From contig CABZOI010000003.1 of NCBI GenBank assembly GCA_902527245.1, positions 1-64,000 on the forward strand: a stretch of DNA of 64,000 nucleotides, read 5' to 3'. This DNA is from an uncultured SAR92 cluster bacterium. Its GTDB lineage: Bacteria > Pseudomonadota > Gammaproteobacteria > Pseudomonadales > Porticoccaceae. The translations under genes and the position numbers were made by a program. This document shows positions 10,801-19,183 of the stretch, piece by piece (the first letter of the stretch is position 1; each line of letters begins with the position of its first letter). The notes beneath the pieces were generated by a model that did no database searches, was not told where the DNA came from, and saw nothing but the letters and a program-made list of their open reading frames with translations.

Positions 10801-11745
10801 TTGGAAACCCCGGCACTTTCAATTCATAACTTAACCAAAGTTTATGAAGACTCTTTTAAAGCTCTTGAGAGCATAAGTCTCAATGTAAAAAAAGGAGACT
10901 TTTTTGCTTTACTGGGACCGAATGGTGCAGGAAAATCAACCACGATTGGCATTATTTGTTCTCTAGTAAGGAAGACTGAGGGAAAGGTTTCCATTTTTCA
11001 ATATGATGTGGACACTGATTTTTCTACTGCAAAGCACCTTATTGGCGTCGTACCTCAAGAATTTAATTTCAATCAGTTTGAGAAACCAATAGACATTTTG
11101 GTTACGCAGGCAGGATATTTTGGAATCACCTCTGACATTGCGTCGAAGAGAGCTGAAAAATATCTAAAGCAACTTGGGTTGTGGGAAAAAAGAAATGATT
11201 TCTCTCGAAATTTATCTGGTGGGATGAAAAGAAGACTTATGATTGCGAGAGCTCTAATTCATGAACCTAAGCTTCTTATACTTGATGAACCAACTGCTGG
11301 GGTTGATATTGAGTTACGTCGGTCGATGTGGAATTTTCTAACAGAGATAAATAAAAGTGGCACTACGATCATTCTTACGACTCACTATTTAGAAGAAGCT
11401 GAAAGTTTGTGTCGAAATATTGCGATCATTGATCATGGGAAAATAATTGAAAATACTAGTATGAAATCTTTGTTAAAAAAACTAGACAAAGAGACATTTG
11501 TCTTTGATTTAGCTCAAGAAATTAGTGTTTGCCCGAAAATTAAAGGATACTCAATCACTCTAAGTGATCAAAACCAACTAGAGGTTGAAATTCCGAAATC
11601 AGAGTCCTTGAATGGATTATTTGCTGAATTCTCTAAACAAAAACTCAGTATTGTCAGCATGAGAAATAAAACGAATCGTCTTGAAGAGTTATTTATTGGG
11701 ATGGTTGAAAAGAATTTGGAGTCAGAGAAAATACGCGATGAATAA
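10801..11745 (+). CDS. yadG: ABC-2 type transporter ATPase, YadG-like
   Basis: ATPase subunit of a predicted exporter paired with the permease encoded next. The Walker A GPNGAGKSTT, the signature LSGGMKRRLMIARAL, Walker B LLILDEPTAGVD and the H-loop TTHYLEEAE are intact. The extra C-terminal domain (about residues 220-314) is typical of YadG. The start codon is TTG: an in-frame stop lies two codons upstream and an AAGGA-like site precedes it, so no other start is possible nearby. The gene overlaps the permease gene by eight bases. The substrate is unknown. Confidence 0.88.
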   Translation: METPALSIHNLTKVYEDSFKALESISLNVKKGDFFALLGPNGAGKSTTIGIICSLVRKTEGKVSIFQYDVDTDFSTAKHLIGVVPQEFNFNQFEKPIDILVTQAGYFGITSDIASKRAEKYLKQLGLWEKRNDFSRNLSGGMKRRLMIARALIHEPKLLILDEPTAGVDIELRRSMWNFLTEINKSGTTIILTTHYLEEAESLCRNIAIIDHGKIIENTSMKSLLKKLDKETFVFDLAQEISVCPKIKGYSITLSDQNQLEVEIPKSESLNGLFAEFSKQKLSIVSMRNKTNRLEELFIGMVEKNLESEKIRDE

Positions 11746-12511
11746 CCATGAAAAATGGGTAGCTTTTTACACGATTCTTCGTAGGGAGATTCGACGATTC
11801 ATGAGGATTTGGCCTCAGACTTTATTACCACCAGTCATCACGATGGTGCTGTATTTTGTGATTTTTGGTCAGCTGATAGGATCAAGAATAGGAACAATGT
11901 CAGGACTACCTTACATACAGTTCGTCGCGCCCGGTCTAATAATGATGTCTGTGATTACAAACTCTTATTCGAATGTTGTGTCTTCGTTTTTTGGTTCGAA
12001 GTTTCAAAAGAATATTGAAGAGTTGCTGGTGTCTCCAGTTCCTAACTGGATAATCTTATTAGGATACATTGCTGGTGGTATGTGTCGGGGACTGGGAGTG
12101 GGAATTTTAGTAACTTTGCTGGCTCTTTATTTCACATCATTTGGAATACATAGTATTCCAGTGACCATTGCAATCGTTCTAATGACGTCGCTCATGTTCT
12201 CTATTGCAGGATTAATAAATGCTATCTTTGCATCAAATTTTGATGATATTTCAATAATACCAACTTTTGTGCTAACGCCATTGACTTATCTGGGTGGTGT
12301 TTTTTACTCGATAAATTTATTAGGTGATTTTTGGAGAGATGTTTCAATGTTTAATCCGATTTTGTATATGGTAAATGCTTTTCGTTTTGGCATCTCAGGT
12401 ATTACAGATATTAATATTATTTGGTCATTTTCGATGGTGGGGCTCGCATCCGTAGTACTTTTCCTTTTCGCTTTGCACTTGCTTGAGAAAGGCTCTCGGT
12501 TGAGAAGCTGA
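11738..12511 (+). CDS. yadH: ABC-2 type transporter permease, YadH-like
   Basis: Membrane subunit of the exporter whose ATPase is encoded upstream. An upstream TTG at 11681 is open in frame, but I place the start at the ATG at 11738, which gives 257 residues, close to the 256 of E. coli YadH, and begins inside the end of the ATPase gene. Six hydrophobic segments are visible, with the ABC-2 features QFVAPGLIMMSVI, NIEELLVSPVP and LTPLTYLGGVFYS. The stop codon shares its last base with the start of queF (TGATG), so the three genes are probably one transcript. Confidence 0.88.
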   Translation: MNNHEKWVAFYTILRREIRRFMRIWPQTLLPPVITMVLYFVIFGQLIGSRIGTMSGLPYIQFVAPGLIMMSVITNSYSNVVSSFFGSKFQKNIEELLVSPVPNWIILLGYIAGGMCRGLGVGILVTLLALYFTSFGIHSIPVTIAIVLMTSLMFSIAGLINAIFASNFDDISIIPTFVLTPLTYLGGVFYSINLLGDFWRDVSMFNPILYMVNAFRFGISGITDINIIWSFSMVGLASVVLFLFALHLLEKGSRLRS

Positions 12512-13335
12512 TGGGTGAATATCATAACACTCAGCTTGGAAAAGAAACCCAATATCAAAACCAATATGATCCCAAATTACTTTTCCCCATCGAGAGAGCG
12601 AGCGCAAGAAGTGGTGAAGTGCCAAAGGCTTTCGAATTTTTTGGGAATGATGCTTGGACTGCATATGAGTTATCGTGGCTCAATCTTTCCGGTAAACCAG
12701 TTGTAGCGGTTGCCCGCTTTAACTTTCCTTGCAATAGTAAATATGTAATTGAGTCAAAATCATTTAAGTTATACCTGAATTCTTTGATTCAAAGTAAATT
12801 TGCCTCCAAATTTGATGTGATTGATAGGCTAGCGAGCGATTTGAGTCGTTGTTGCGGGGAGGCTATCACAATAGATATTTATGATCTTAAAGAGTATGAA
12901 GAGGCATTTAAAATTAGAGAGCCTGACGGTACTTGTATCGACTCCCTAGATATCGAAGTCACACAATATGAGCCGTCAAAATCGTTAATTGAATTTGACA
13001 GCACAACACAGATTTCTGAGTTATTGTACTCTCACTTGTTAAAAACAAATTGTCCAGTTACAAATCAGCCAGATTGGGCATCAGTTTATATAGATTATTC
13101 AGGGCCAAAAATTTCAATGGATAGTTTGTTAAAGTACATAATTTCTTATCGTCTTCACCAGGATTTTCATGAGGTGTGTGTTGAGAAAATATTTTATGAC
13201 CTGTACACCGTTGTGAATCCCTCTAAACTAACTGTATTTGCAAAATATACCCGAAGAGGGGGACTTGATATCAGTCCCTGCAGAAGCACCGAGCTAGAAC
13301 CGGAATTAAGAAAAATGAGACAAGTCAGACAGTAA
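12511..13335 (+). CDS. queF: 7-cyano-7-deazaguanine (preQ0) reductase QueF
   Basis: NADPH-dependent nitrile reductase that converts preQ0 to preQ1 in queuosine biosynthesis. The 274 residues correspond to the long, two-domain (E. coli) form. The substrate-binding ESKSFKLYLNS motif starts at residue 81 and the catalytic cysteine is residue 181 in TNCPVTNQPDW; the NADPH-binding region SYRLHQDFHE and the tail FAKYTRRGGLDISP are also present. It is translationally coupled to yadH, an association I would not read as functional. No other queuosine genes lie in this window. Confidence 0.95.
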   Translation: MGEYHNTQLGKETQYQNQYDPKLLFPIERASARSGEVPKAFEFFGNDAWTAYELSWLNLSGKPVVAVARFNFPCNSKYVIESKSFKLYLNSLIQSKFASKFDVIDRLASDLSRCCGEAITIDIYDLKEYEEAFKIREPDGTCIDSLDIEVTQYEPSKSLIEFDSTTQISELLYSHLLKTNCPVTNQPDWASVYIDYSGPKISMDSLLKYIISYRLHQDFHEVCVEKIFYDLYTVVNPSKLTVFAKYTRRGGLDISPCRSTELEPELRKMRQVRQ

Positions 13336-13366
13336 GTACGAATTAGAATATTTTAAAATACTGTCT
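13327..13366 (+). terminator. Stem-loop after queF, possible terminator
   Basis: Perfect 8-base inverted repeat AGACAGTA / TACTGTCT (13327-13334 and 13359-13366) spanning the queF stop codon. A second AT-rich palindrome (AATATTTTAAAATA) lies in the loop, and a T-rich stretch follows at about 13375-13380. It would end the yadG-yadH-queF transcript before tRNA-Ser. The long loop makes it an imperfect intrinsic terminator. Confidence 0.4.
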
Positions 13367-13436
13367 TGTAAAATTGTTTTTAATTCTTTGTTTGTGTAAA
13401 GTTCGCGACCTGAACAGAAGTATAGGTATGCTGCGT

Positions 13437-13527
13437 GGTGAGGTGTCCGAGTGGTTGAAGGAGCACGCCTGGAAAGTGTGTAAGCGTTAACAGCGTTTCG
13501 AGGGTTCGAATCCCTCTCTCACCGCCA
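13437..13527 (+). tRNA. serX: tRNA-Ser(GGA)
   Basis: A complete class II tRNA with encoded CCA. The acceptor stem GGTGAGG pairs with CCTCTCACC-type 3' sequence, the anticodon loop CTGGAAA gives anticodon GGA at 13471-13473, a long variable arm (TAAGCGTTAACAGCG) is present, and the T-arm GGGTTCGAATCCC is standard. It closely resembles E. coli tRNA-Ser(GGA). It reads UCC and UCU codons. The next coding gene begins 18 bases downstream, so the two may be co-transcribed. Confidence 0.96.
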
Positions 13528-13545
13528 AAAAAAGGAAAATTTATT

Positions 13546-13953
13546 ATGAATGTTAAACAGGAATTTACTGCTTTTGGTTTTTCGATAGAAAAAATAACAA
13601 TAATTTATGGAGCCTTTCTAATTTTATGGGGACTTATAGTCAGTTTTGTAAGTGGAAGCACCTCAATTACATCTTACATTCCCAGTATGTTTGGTTGGCC
13701 CATGCTATTTCTCGGTGCGCTCGCATTGAAGTTACCCGACTATAAAAAAATACTGATGCATATTGTTGTGATTTTAGGCTTGCTAATCTTTTTAGGGGGT
13801 TTCGATGTTGTAAGAAATTTGACGTCAGGAACATTCATGAACAATGTTTGGGCATCAGCTTCTAAAACAATGCTTCTTATTACTGGCGCCGTATTCACCT
13901 GCCTGTGTGTAAAGTCTTTTATTTTCGTTAGAAATCAACGTAAAAATAACTAA
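13546..13953 (+). CDS. Hypothetical four-helix membrane protein
   Basis: I do not recognise this 135-residue protein. Four hydrophobic segments are visible at about residues 14-35, 47-62, 70-86 and 102-122, with a short basic C terminus (RNQRKNN), and there is no signal peptide or catalytic motif. It starts 18 bases after tRNA-Ser behind an AAAAGGAAA ribosome site. Base composition matches the neighbourhood. It may be co-transcribed with the tRNA. Nothing indicates function beyond an inner-membrane location. Confidence 0.65.
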   Translation: MNVKQEFTAFGFSIEKITIIYGAFLILWGLIVSFVSGSTSITSYIPSMFGWPMLFLGALALKLPDYKKILMHIVVILGLLIFLGGFDVVRNLTSGTFMNNVWASASKTMLLITGAVFTCLCVKSFIFVRNQRKNN

Positions 13954-14022
13954 AGAAAAAATCGATAAAAGCTTTTTATAAAGCGACAAAACTTTGAGCC
14001 AGCTCCTATAGTTTCTAAAAAT

Positions 14023-14040
14023 GATATGATGTATCATATC
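14023..14040. promoter_or_regulatory. Candidate Zur operator
   Basis: A perfect 8-base inverted repeat, GATATGAT and ATCATATC, separated by two bases, lies 40 bases before the first gene of the zinc-starvation operon. Size, AT content and symmetry fit a Fur-family (Zur) box, and the operon encodes a Zur-like regulator. The exact bases differ from the E. coli Zur consensus, so the assignment rests on position, symmetry and context. It is likely an autoregulatory operator. Confidence 0.6.
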
Positions 14041-14079
14041 TAAAAGTTCATAATTATTGCGAACTGAGGCGCAATATCG

Positions 14080-15276
14080 ATGGAGAAATTACCTGTAACG
14101 GTTTTATCCGGGTTTTTAGGAGCTGGGAAAACCACTTTGTTAAGTCATATTCTTAATAATCGTCAAGGGAAAAGGGTAGCCGTTATTGTTAATGACATGA
14201 GTGAAATAAATATCGATGCATCTCTTGTTGAAAATGAAGTTTCATTAAATCGAAGCGAGGAAAGGCTAGTAGAGATGAGTAATGGCTGTATCTGTTGCAC
14301 ATTGAGGGAGGATCTACTACAAGAGATTACCTCGCTGGCAAAAGAAAATTGCTTTGATTATCTAGTAATCGAATCTACAGGCATTTCTGAACCACTTCCA
14401 GTTGCTGAAACATTTACCTTCGCTGATGAGGATGGGATTTCACTCTCTGATGTTGCGACATTAGATACGATGGTAACAGTAGTTGATGCAGTAAACTTTT
14501 TAAAGGACTTTGATGAGGCGAAATATTTGCAAGACACCGAGGAATCACTTGGCGACAATGATGAACGTAGTGTCGCAGATCTTTTGGTTGATCAAGTTGA
14601 GTTTGCTGACATTATTCTCATAAGTAAAACCGATTTGGTTAATGAAGATACCGTCCAACGTCTTGAGGCAGTAATCAAGACTTTAAATACACATGCCAAA
14701 ATCATCCCAATCTCCCATGGTAAGGTCGATATTAAGGAAGTATTAAATACGGGATTATTTGATTTTGAAAGCGCACAAGCCGCACCGGGTTGGCTCAAAG
14801 AAATGCGAGGAGAGCATGTGCCTGAAACAGAGGAATACGGTATCGGAAGTTTCACGTATCAGGCTCGTGTTCCATTTCATCCAGAGAAATTCCATGCCGT
14901 TTTGCATAGTTTGGACAAGTATGGAAAGTTAATTCGATCTAAAGGCTATTTTTGGCTAGCGTCTCGTCCTGAATTTGCGGGTCAATGGAGTCAAGCAGGC
15001 GGAATTGCTCACTATGGATTTGCCGGGATGTTTTGGAAGGCCATACCCAAAAAGAATTGGCCAACTGATAATGAATACCTCGCTTCAATTGACAAAGTGT
15101 GGGTTGAACCATTCGGTGACATGCGACAAGAAATTGTATTCATAGGCCAAAATCTTGATAAAACTAGACTTACACATGCACTCGATGATTGTTTGTTGAG
15201 TATGGATGACGTGCTCAAAGGTAAACAATATTGGAAGACTCTCTCAGATCCATTTCCTGAATGGAAAAGTGCATAA
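14080..15276 (+). CDS. COG0523 GTPase, probable zinc metallochaperone
   Basis: G3E-family GTPase of the COG0523/CobW group, of which zinc-starvation members deliver zinc to client enzymes. Visible are Walker [10 protein letters not shown] (11-19), the metal-binding CxCC motif at residues 70-73 (Cys-Ile-Cys-Cys), the Walker B-type IESTGISEP, the base-recognition motif SKTD, and a C-terminal CobW_C domain (about 275-380). The 398 residues are full length. It shares an operon with a Zur-like regulator and zinc-free L31, so a zinc-limitation role is the best reading; cobalamin synthesis genes are absent. The client protein is unknown. Confidence 0.85.
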   Translation: MEKLPVTVLSGFLGAGKTTLLSHILNNRQGKRVAVIVNDMSEINIDASLVENEVSLNRSEERLVEMSNGCICCTLREDLLQEITSLAKENCFDYLVIESTGISEPLPVAETFTFADEDGISLSDVATLDTMVTVVDAVNFLKDFDEAKYLQDTEESLGDNDERSVADLLVDQVEFADIILISKTDLVNEDTVQRLEAVIKTLNTHAKIIPISHGKVDIKEVLNTGLFDFESAQAAPGWLKEMRGEHVPETEEYGIGSFTYQARVPFHPEKFHAVLHSLDKYGKLIRSKGYFWLASRPEFAGQWSQAGGIAHYGFAGMFWKAIPKKNWPTDNEYLASIDKVWVEPFGDMRQEIVFIGQNLDKTRLTHALDDCLLSMDDVLKGKQYWKTLSDPFPEWKSA

Positions 15277-15308
15277 GAATTTAGTGGGATTACTATTGGA
15301 GACTCTGA

Positions 15309-15776
15309 ATGAATAAGCAGCAGGCAGATCAAGTAATCAAAAAGGCCAAAAGTATATGTGATGAGTCGGGTGTTCGTTTAACAAAAAAACGAGAGCGTAT
15401 ATTTGAAATCATGTTGTTGGCGGGCATGCCCCTATCAGCCTATGAAATTGCTGATCTTTATAACAATTCTGCAGATGGAGTAATGCCACCAATGTCTGTA
15501 TATCGAATTCTAGATTTTCTTGAATCAGAAGATTTAGTGCATAGGCTGAGCTCCAACAACAAATATGTGACTTGTGCTCATCTGAATTGTGGTCAGAAAC
15601 ATGAAATTTCTCAGTTTTTGATCTGTGGCAATTGTGAGAGTGCAACTGAAATTTCAATGTCATCGAAAGTTATGAATGATATTAAAACGCTTGTTAAAAA
15701 TGCGGGTTTTTCGCTCAAAAATCCGCAAATAGAACTCGAGTGTATTTGTGATGAATGTTCGGCAAGCTTCAATTAA
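15309..15776 (+). CDS. zur: Fur-family regulator, probably Zur
   Basis: Zinc-responsive repressor of the Fur family, 155 residues. The N-terminal winged helix includes RLTKKRERIFEIML and MSVYRILDFLESEDLVHRL; the structural zinc cysteines are arranged as ICGNC (about residue 100) and CICDEC near the C terminus. Its place between a COG0523 GTPase and the CXXC-free L31, both classical Zur targets, supports Zur over Fur or PerR. It starts 32 bases after the GTPase gene, behind a GGAGA site. It probably binds the palindrome at 14023-14040 and so regulates its own operon. Confidence 0.85.
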   Translation: MNKQQADQVIKKAKSICDESGVRLTKKRERIFEIMLLAGMPLSAYEIADLYNNSADGVMPPMSVYRILDFLESEDLVHRLSSNNKYVTCAHLNCGQKHEISQFLICGNCESATEISMSSKVMNDIKTLVKNAGFSLKNPQIELECICDECSASFN

Positions 15777-15800
15777 TAATATTATTTACTAAGGAAAAAA

Positions 15801-16076
15801 ATGAGACCAGATATTCACCCAGACTACCGAGAAGTACTTTTTCATGACACTAGTGTTGATGAGTATTTTATTATCGGATCGACTCTGAAAACCAATGAAA
15901 CAAAGAAATGGAAAGACGGGAAAACTTATCCATACTATGTTATTGAAACGTCATCTGCTTCACATCCTTTTTATACGGGTAAACAGCAGGTTGCGAAGGC
16001 AGAGGGAAGGGTTGCTAATTTCAACCGTCGATTTGGCCATCTTTCAAAAAATAAAGAAAAAGATCCTAAAGATTGA
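15801..16076 (+). CDS. rpmE2: 50S ribosomal protein L31 type B (zinc-free)
   Basis: Alternative L31 that replaces the zinc-binding form under zinc starvation and so frees zinc. The 91 residues have the type B opening [16 protein letters not shown] and the SHPFYTG and FNRRFG motifs. The cysteine pairs of the zinc-binding form are absent; the sequence has no cysteine at all. An AAGGA ribosome site precedes the ATG. As third gene of the zinc operon it is a textbook Zur target. Confidence 0.95.
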   Translation: MRPDIHPDYREVLFHDTSVDEYFIIGSTLKTNETKKWKDGKTYPYYVIETSSASHPFYTGKQQVAKAEGRVANFNRRFGHLSKNKEKDPKD

Positions 16077-16080
16077 AGTA

Positions 16081-16100
16081 AGCAGGAGTCAGACTCTGCT
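16081..16100. terminator. Stem-loop between convergent genes
   Basis: A short hairpin (AGCA-G-GAG, five-base loop, CTC-TGCT, with one bulged G) lies between the ends of rpmE2 (+) and the S9 peptidase gene (-). A TTTTCTTTAAA stretch follows about ten bases later on the plus strand. It is a plausible shared terminator, but the stem is short. Confidence 0.4.
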
Positions 16101-16102
16101 AA

Positions 16103-18040
16103 TCAGAGATTTTCTTTAAAGAAAAGCACCACAGCCTGTTGATAGATATCTCTATTTTCCTTCTTGCGATAACCATGACCTTCATTGAGAGCATTCATAT
16201 ACCAGACTTGGTTACCATTTTCTCTCAGTGATTTAACGATCTGCTCGGCCTCAGTCACTGGAACTCGTGGATCATTTTCACCCTGAACAACGAATATGGG
16301 GACGCTGATTTTATCAACATTATTATTGGGGCTGATTTCTTGCAGGAACTTTTCCATTTCAGGATCTCGTTCATCGCCATATTCAACACGCCTGAGATCC
16401 CGTCTGTAGTCTTTGGTGTTTTTCAAAAACGTTACAAAATTTGAAATCCCCACAATATCAACCGCCCCCTTTAATCGGTCACTAAAGTGCACAGCACTTG
16501 CTAGAACCATATATCCACCATATGAGCCGCCGTACACAATAACGCGGTTTTCATCAAGATGAGGTTGTGTTTCGATCCAATCAAGCAAAGCACCAATATC
16601 TTTCACCGAATCTTCTCTTTTATATCCATTATCCAGTGACAGGTACTCTTTGCCATACCCATCGCTTCCTCGAACATTTGGTGCAATGACTGCAGCATTT
16701 AGCTCATTTATCCATAGTTGGAATGTGCTACTAAATCTTGGTCTAGATTGACTTTCGGGCCCTCCATGTATCGATATAATGACCGGTTGTGGTGTTGCAG
16801 ATTCTTTAGCATAAACGAACGCGGGAATCTCTCTACCATCAAAGGAGGGATATTTAACCAATTCTGGTTTAATAAATTTAGACGTATCTAAACCGCCTAC
16901 CTCTGAGTAAGTCCATCTTTCAAGTTTTCCATGAGAAAGCACATTTCTTTTCAGATCCAGAACATAGGTATCCGACGGAGTTTGGTGAGTGTTTATAGTA
17001 AGCCCAAGACGATTATTATTCTTGTCAAACTGCATGCCACCAACCAAGCCTAATGGAATGGAATTAACTTTTTTAAATTTAAATGATTTTGGATCTAGCA
17101 AGTATAGTGTGCTGTAACCATTTTCGTTTATAACGAATGCTGCTCGTTTACCATCTTCACTCATTGCAAAGCCATCGACATCCCAAGGTATTTCGCTCGA
17201 TATGATAACGTCGTCGCCATTCTCTAGGTTGTGGTAAGTTAGTTGGCTAAATTGACTAAATTTGTCAGTAATGTAAAACACTCCTTTATCATCCTTATCG
17301 AACGCTAAGGCTGAGTTCGCAGAGGGATCTTTCTCTTTGCCTAATATGAGTTGTTTCTTCTGAGTTTCTAAGTCGACCAAATATATTTTGGAATTTGTTA
17401 TCGAAATGTAATTTTGTACAAGTAATGTCTTATCATCCTCAGTCCAATCACTTGCGCCCCACCACGTTCCATCTGGTGACTCTAAAACCATTTGTGCTTC
17501 TTCAGTGTTAGTGACATTCATTACCCAGATATCATTTGATCTTCCATTTCTTTTTGTACTTTGAAATGCTATCTGTTCACCGTCAGTACTCCAAAGTGGG
17601 CCACCATTTCTTGATTTTCCATCGGATAATAACTTTGCAGATGCATTTGCAGTATCAAGCAAATATATTTGTGCATTCTCCGTCCCACCCTTATCCATCG
17701 TGAATATGATAGATTGATCTGTTGGATGCGTTGCGACAGAACCGATAGGCTCTTGGAAATAAGTAACTTGATTTCTTGCCGCTCCGGGGCTTTGCACATA
17801 GTGAAGCTGGCTCACATTTCCAAATCGCGTTGAGATATATAATCCTTCGTTTCCATTATGAAAGCCTCTAAAAGAGGCCGATCGGACATTTTGATATCTT
17901 TTCAAGTCATCTTTTATTGATTGGGAAATGGCAGGAACATCCTCAAGAATTAAGTTGCCATTATTTTCGGTCCTTATTTCTTGCGCAAAAGAAGTGATCG
18001 TAAAACAGAAAATCAGAGCCAGATAAACTATTTTTTTCAT
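16103..18040 (-). CDS. Secreted S9-family prolyl oligopeptidase-like peptidase
   Basis: Exported serine peptidase of the S9 (acylaminoacyl/dipeptidyl peptidase) family. The first 19 residues form a signal peptide ending in SFAQ. Residues of about 45-380 make WD40/TolB-like beta-propeller repeats, and residues of about 400-645 the alpha/beta-hydrolase domain. The triad is Ser506 (GGSYGGYM), Asp590 (GENDPR) and His622 (NEGHGY). It probably degrades oligopeptides in the periplasm, like the S46 peptidase encoded at 22208-24346. The next minus-strand gene upstream is 12 bases away. Confidence 0.9.
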   Translation of the reverse strand: MKKIVYLALIFCFTITSFAQEIRTENNGNLILEDVPAISQSIKDDLKRYQNVRSASFRGFHNGNEGLYISTRFGNVSQLHYVQSPGAARNQVTYFQEPIGSVATHPTDQSIIFTMDKGGTENAQIYLLDTANASAKLLSDGKSRNGGPLWSTDGEQIAFQSTKRNGRSNDIWVMNVTNTEEAQMVLESPDGTWWGASDWTEDDKTLLVQNYISITNSKIYLVDLETQKKQLILGKEKDPSANSALAFDKDDKGVFYITDKFSQFSQLTYHNLENGDDVIISSEIPWDVDGFAMSEDGKRAAFVINENGYSTLYLLDPKSFKFKKVNSIPLGLVGGMQFDKNNNRLGLTINTHQTPSDTYVLDLKRNVLSHGKLERWTYSEVGGLDTSKFIKPELVKYPSFDGREIPAFVYAKESATPQPVIISIHGGPESQSRPRFSSTFQLWINELNAAVIAPNVRGSDGYGKEYLSLDNGYKREDSVKDIGALLDWIETQPHLDENRVIVYGGSYGGYMVLASAVHFSDRLKGAVDIVGISNFVTFLKNTKDYRRDLRRVEYGDERDPEMEKFLQEISPNNNVDKISVPIFVVQGENDPRVPVTEAEQIVKSLRENGNQVWYMNALNEGHGYRKKENRDIYQQAVVLFFKENL

Positions 18041-18052
18041 ACTCGAACCTGT

Positions 18053-18262
18053 TTAAGAAATCAATTGGATGAGATTATGTACAATAAAAGCGCTTATGTA
18101 ACAGCCAAGGCCTGCCCAAATGCAGCCAAAAATTGGATTATCTTTACTGAACAGCCAATAGAGACCCCCCACATAGATTGCCATACCAATTGCTATTGGG
18201 TAGTAGGCGACAAACAAAAGTCCGAAAATTATTAAAAAGTATTTTGGTGCAAATCCAGTCAT
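18053..18262 (-). CDS. Small hypothetical membrane protein
   Basis: 69 residues with two or three hydrophobic segments (about 8-36 and 45-66) and no recognisable motif. A good AAAGGA ribosome site lies nine bases before the ATG on the minus strand, and the stop is 12 bases before the start of the S9 peptidase gene, so the two are probably co-transcribed. Similar very small two-helix proteins are common in marine bacteria and carry no functional information. Confidence 0.6.
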   Translation of the reverse strand: MTGFAPKYFLIIFGLLFVAYYPIAIGMAIYVGGLYWLFSKDNPIFGCIWAGLGCYISAFIVHNLIQLIS

Positions 18263-18411
18263 TACATTTATTCCTTTAATTTTGTAAATATTACGTAACT
18301 AAGATCGTTAAAGGTTACCATTTTTAGAGTCATAATGCGTATCAATTCCCTGGTAGATATTTACTTATGAGCTGCACTCTAAAGCGTATACGAAGCGCTA
18401 ATTGAAAACAG

Positions 18412-18450
18412 TTGACAAGATCGTTATGTAAAGTAAACTTTACATAACGA
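18412..18450 (+). promoter_or_regulatory. Promoter overlapped by a perfect 30-base palindrome
   Basis: A -35 element TTGACA (18412-18417) and a -10-like TAAACT (18434-18439), spaced 16 bases, precede the membrane protein/XRE gene pair. A perfect inverted repeat with 14-base arms (left arm 18421-18434, right arm 18437-18450, two-base centre) covers the spacer, the -10 and the expected transcription start. The arms contain CGTTATGTAAAGT and its complement. An operator bound by the small XRE protein encoded at 18923 would block this promoter, giving negative autoregulation. Confidence 0.75.
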
Positions 18451-18470
18451 ACTAACTTTTTATTAAATTT

Positions 18471-18926
18471 ATGGCAAAAATTACTCACTACGGGCAATGG
18501 CTCGATATAAGCTCTTTAAATCCCGTTGATAAAAAAAACTACCTGACATCTGTGACTTTATTTCTTTTTGGAGCAGTGGCTTGGGGTATTCACTTATCAT
18601 CTGTTGGTATTTTTTATGATACTCCTGATATTGAAAATGCAAAATCTTCATTTTACACCGTCGTTAGAGTAGTTGTGATCATTTCCTGGATAGTTTCATC
18701 TTTGTACTATATGAAGTTTCTAAAAACTCAGGATGAGCTTATTATAAGGTGGAACGAATTTATAGGAAGCTGGGGAGCTATTGGGTTTTTGAGTTTCGGC
18801 ATGCTTATGTCACTCTTGTCACCTTATTTAGAATTCAAACCTGGATTTTATGAGCTGTTTTTGGCATTCGCGATTGGTTGTTCAATTGGCGGACTGAGAT
18901 TTCATAATAAATATTTAGCCGAATGA
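18471..18926 (+). CDS. Hypothetical four-helix membrane protein paired with an XRE regulator
   Basis: 151 residues with four hydrophobic segments (about 22-44, 58-82, 95-118 and 125-143). I recognise no catalytic motif or family with certainty. Its start is 21 bases after the 30-base palindrome and no clear ribosome site is visible. The end overlaps the start of the small XRE regulator gene by four bases (ATGA). Membrane protein plus tiny XRE repressor in one operon is a recurrent arrangement in bacteria and archaea; the membrane partner may sense an envelope signal, but that is inference. Confidence 0.7.
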   Translation: MAKITHYGQWLDISSLNPVDKKNYLTSVTLFLFGAVAWGIHLSSVGIFYDTPDIENAKSSFYTVVRVVVIISWIVSSLYYMKFLKTQDELIIRWNEFIGSWGAIGFLSFGMLMSLLSPYLEFKPGFYELFLAFAIGCSIGGLRFHNKYLAE

Positions 18927-19120
18927 AAAATAACCTCAAACAATTTCGTAATGATTTAAATTTAAGCCAGGAAGAATTAGCGAGTAAAACAGGAGTTACT
19001 CGACAAACAATCAACTCAATTGAAAAAGGTAAATTCGACCCATCGCTTAGTCTTGTATTTAAGCTACTGAAGGTTCTTGAGTGTTCCTTAAACGAATTGT
19101 TCGTTTACGAACATCATTAA
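18923..19120 (+). CDS. Small XRE-family transcriptional regulator
   Basis: A 65-residue protein that is almost nothing but one Cro/CI-type helix-turn-helix: LNLSQEELASKTGVTRQTIN holds the two DNA-binding helices, and SIEKGKFDPSLSLVFKLLKVLE the rest of the five-helix domain. There is no ligand or dimerisation domain, so it probably binds as a dimer to a short palindrome; the obvious candidate is 18421-18450. It is translationally coupled to the membrane protein upstream. A role as autorepressor is inferred from layout. Confidence 0.88.
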   Translation: MKNNLKQFRNDLNLSQEELASKTGVTRQTINSIEKGKFDPSLSLVFKLLKVLECSLNELFVYEHH

Positions 19121-19183
19121 AAAACAATTAACATGAGACATATATGTTCAAATTTCTATTTATAAAAATTTATGGAGTCACAA

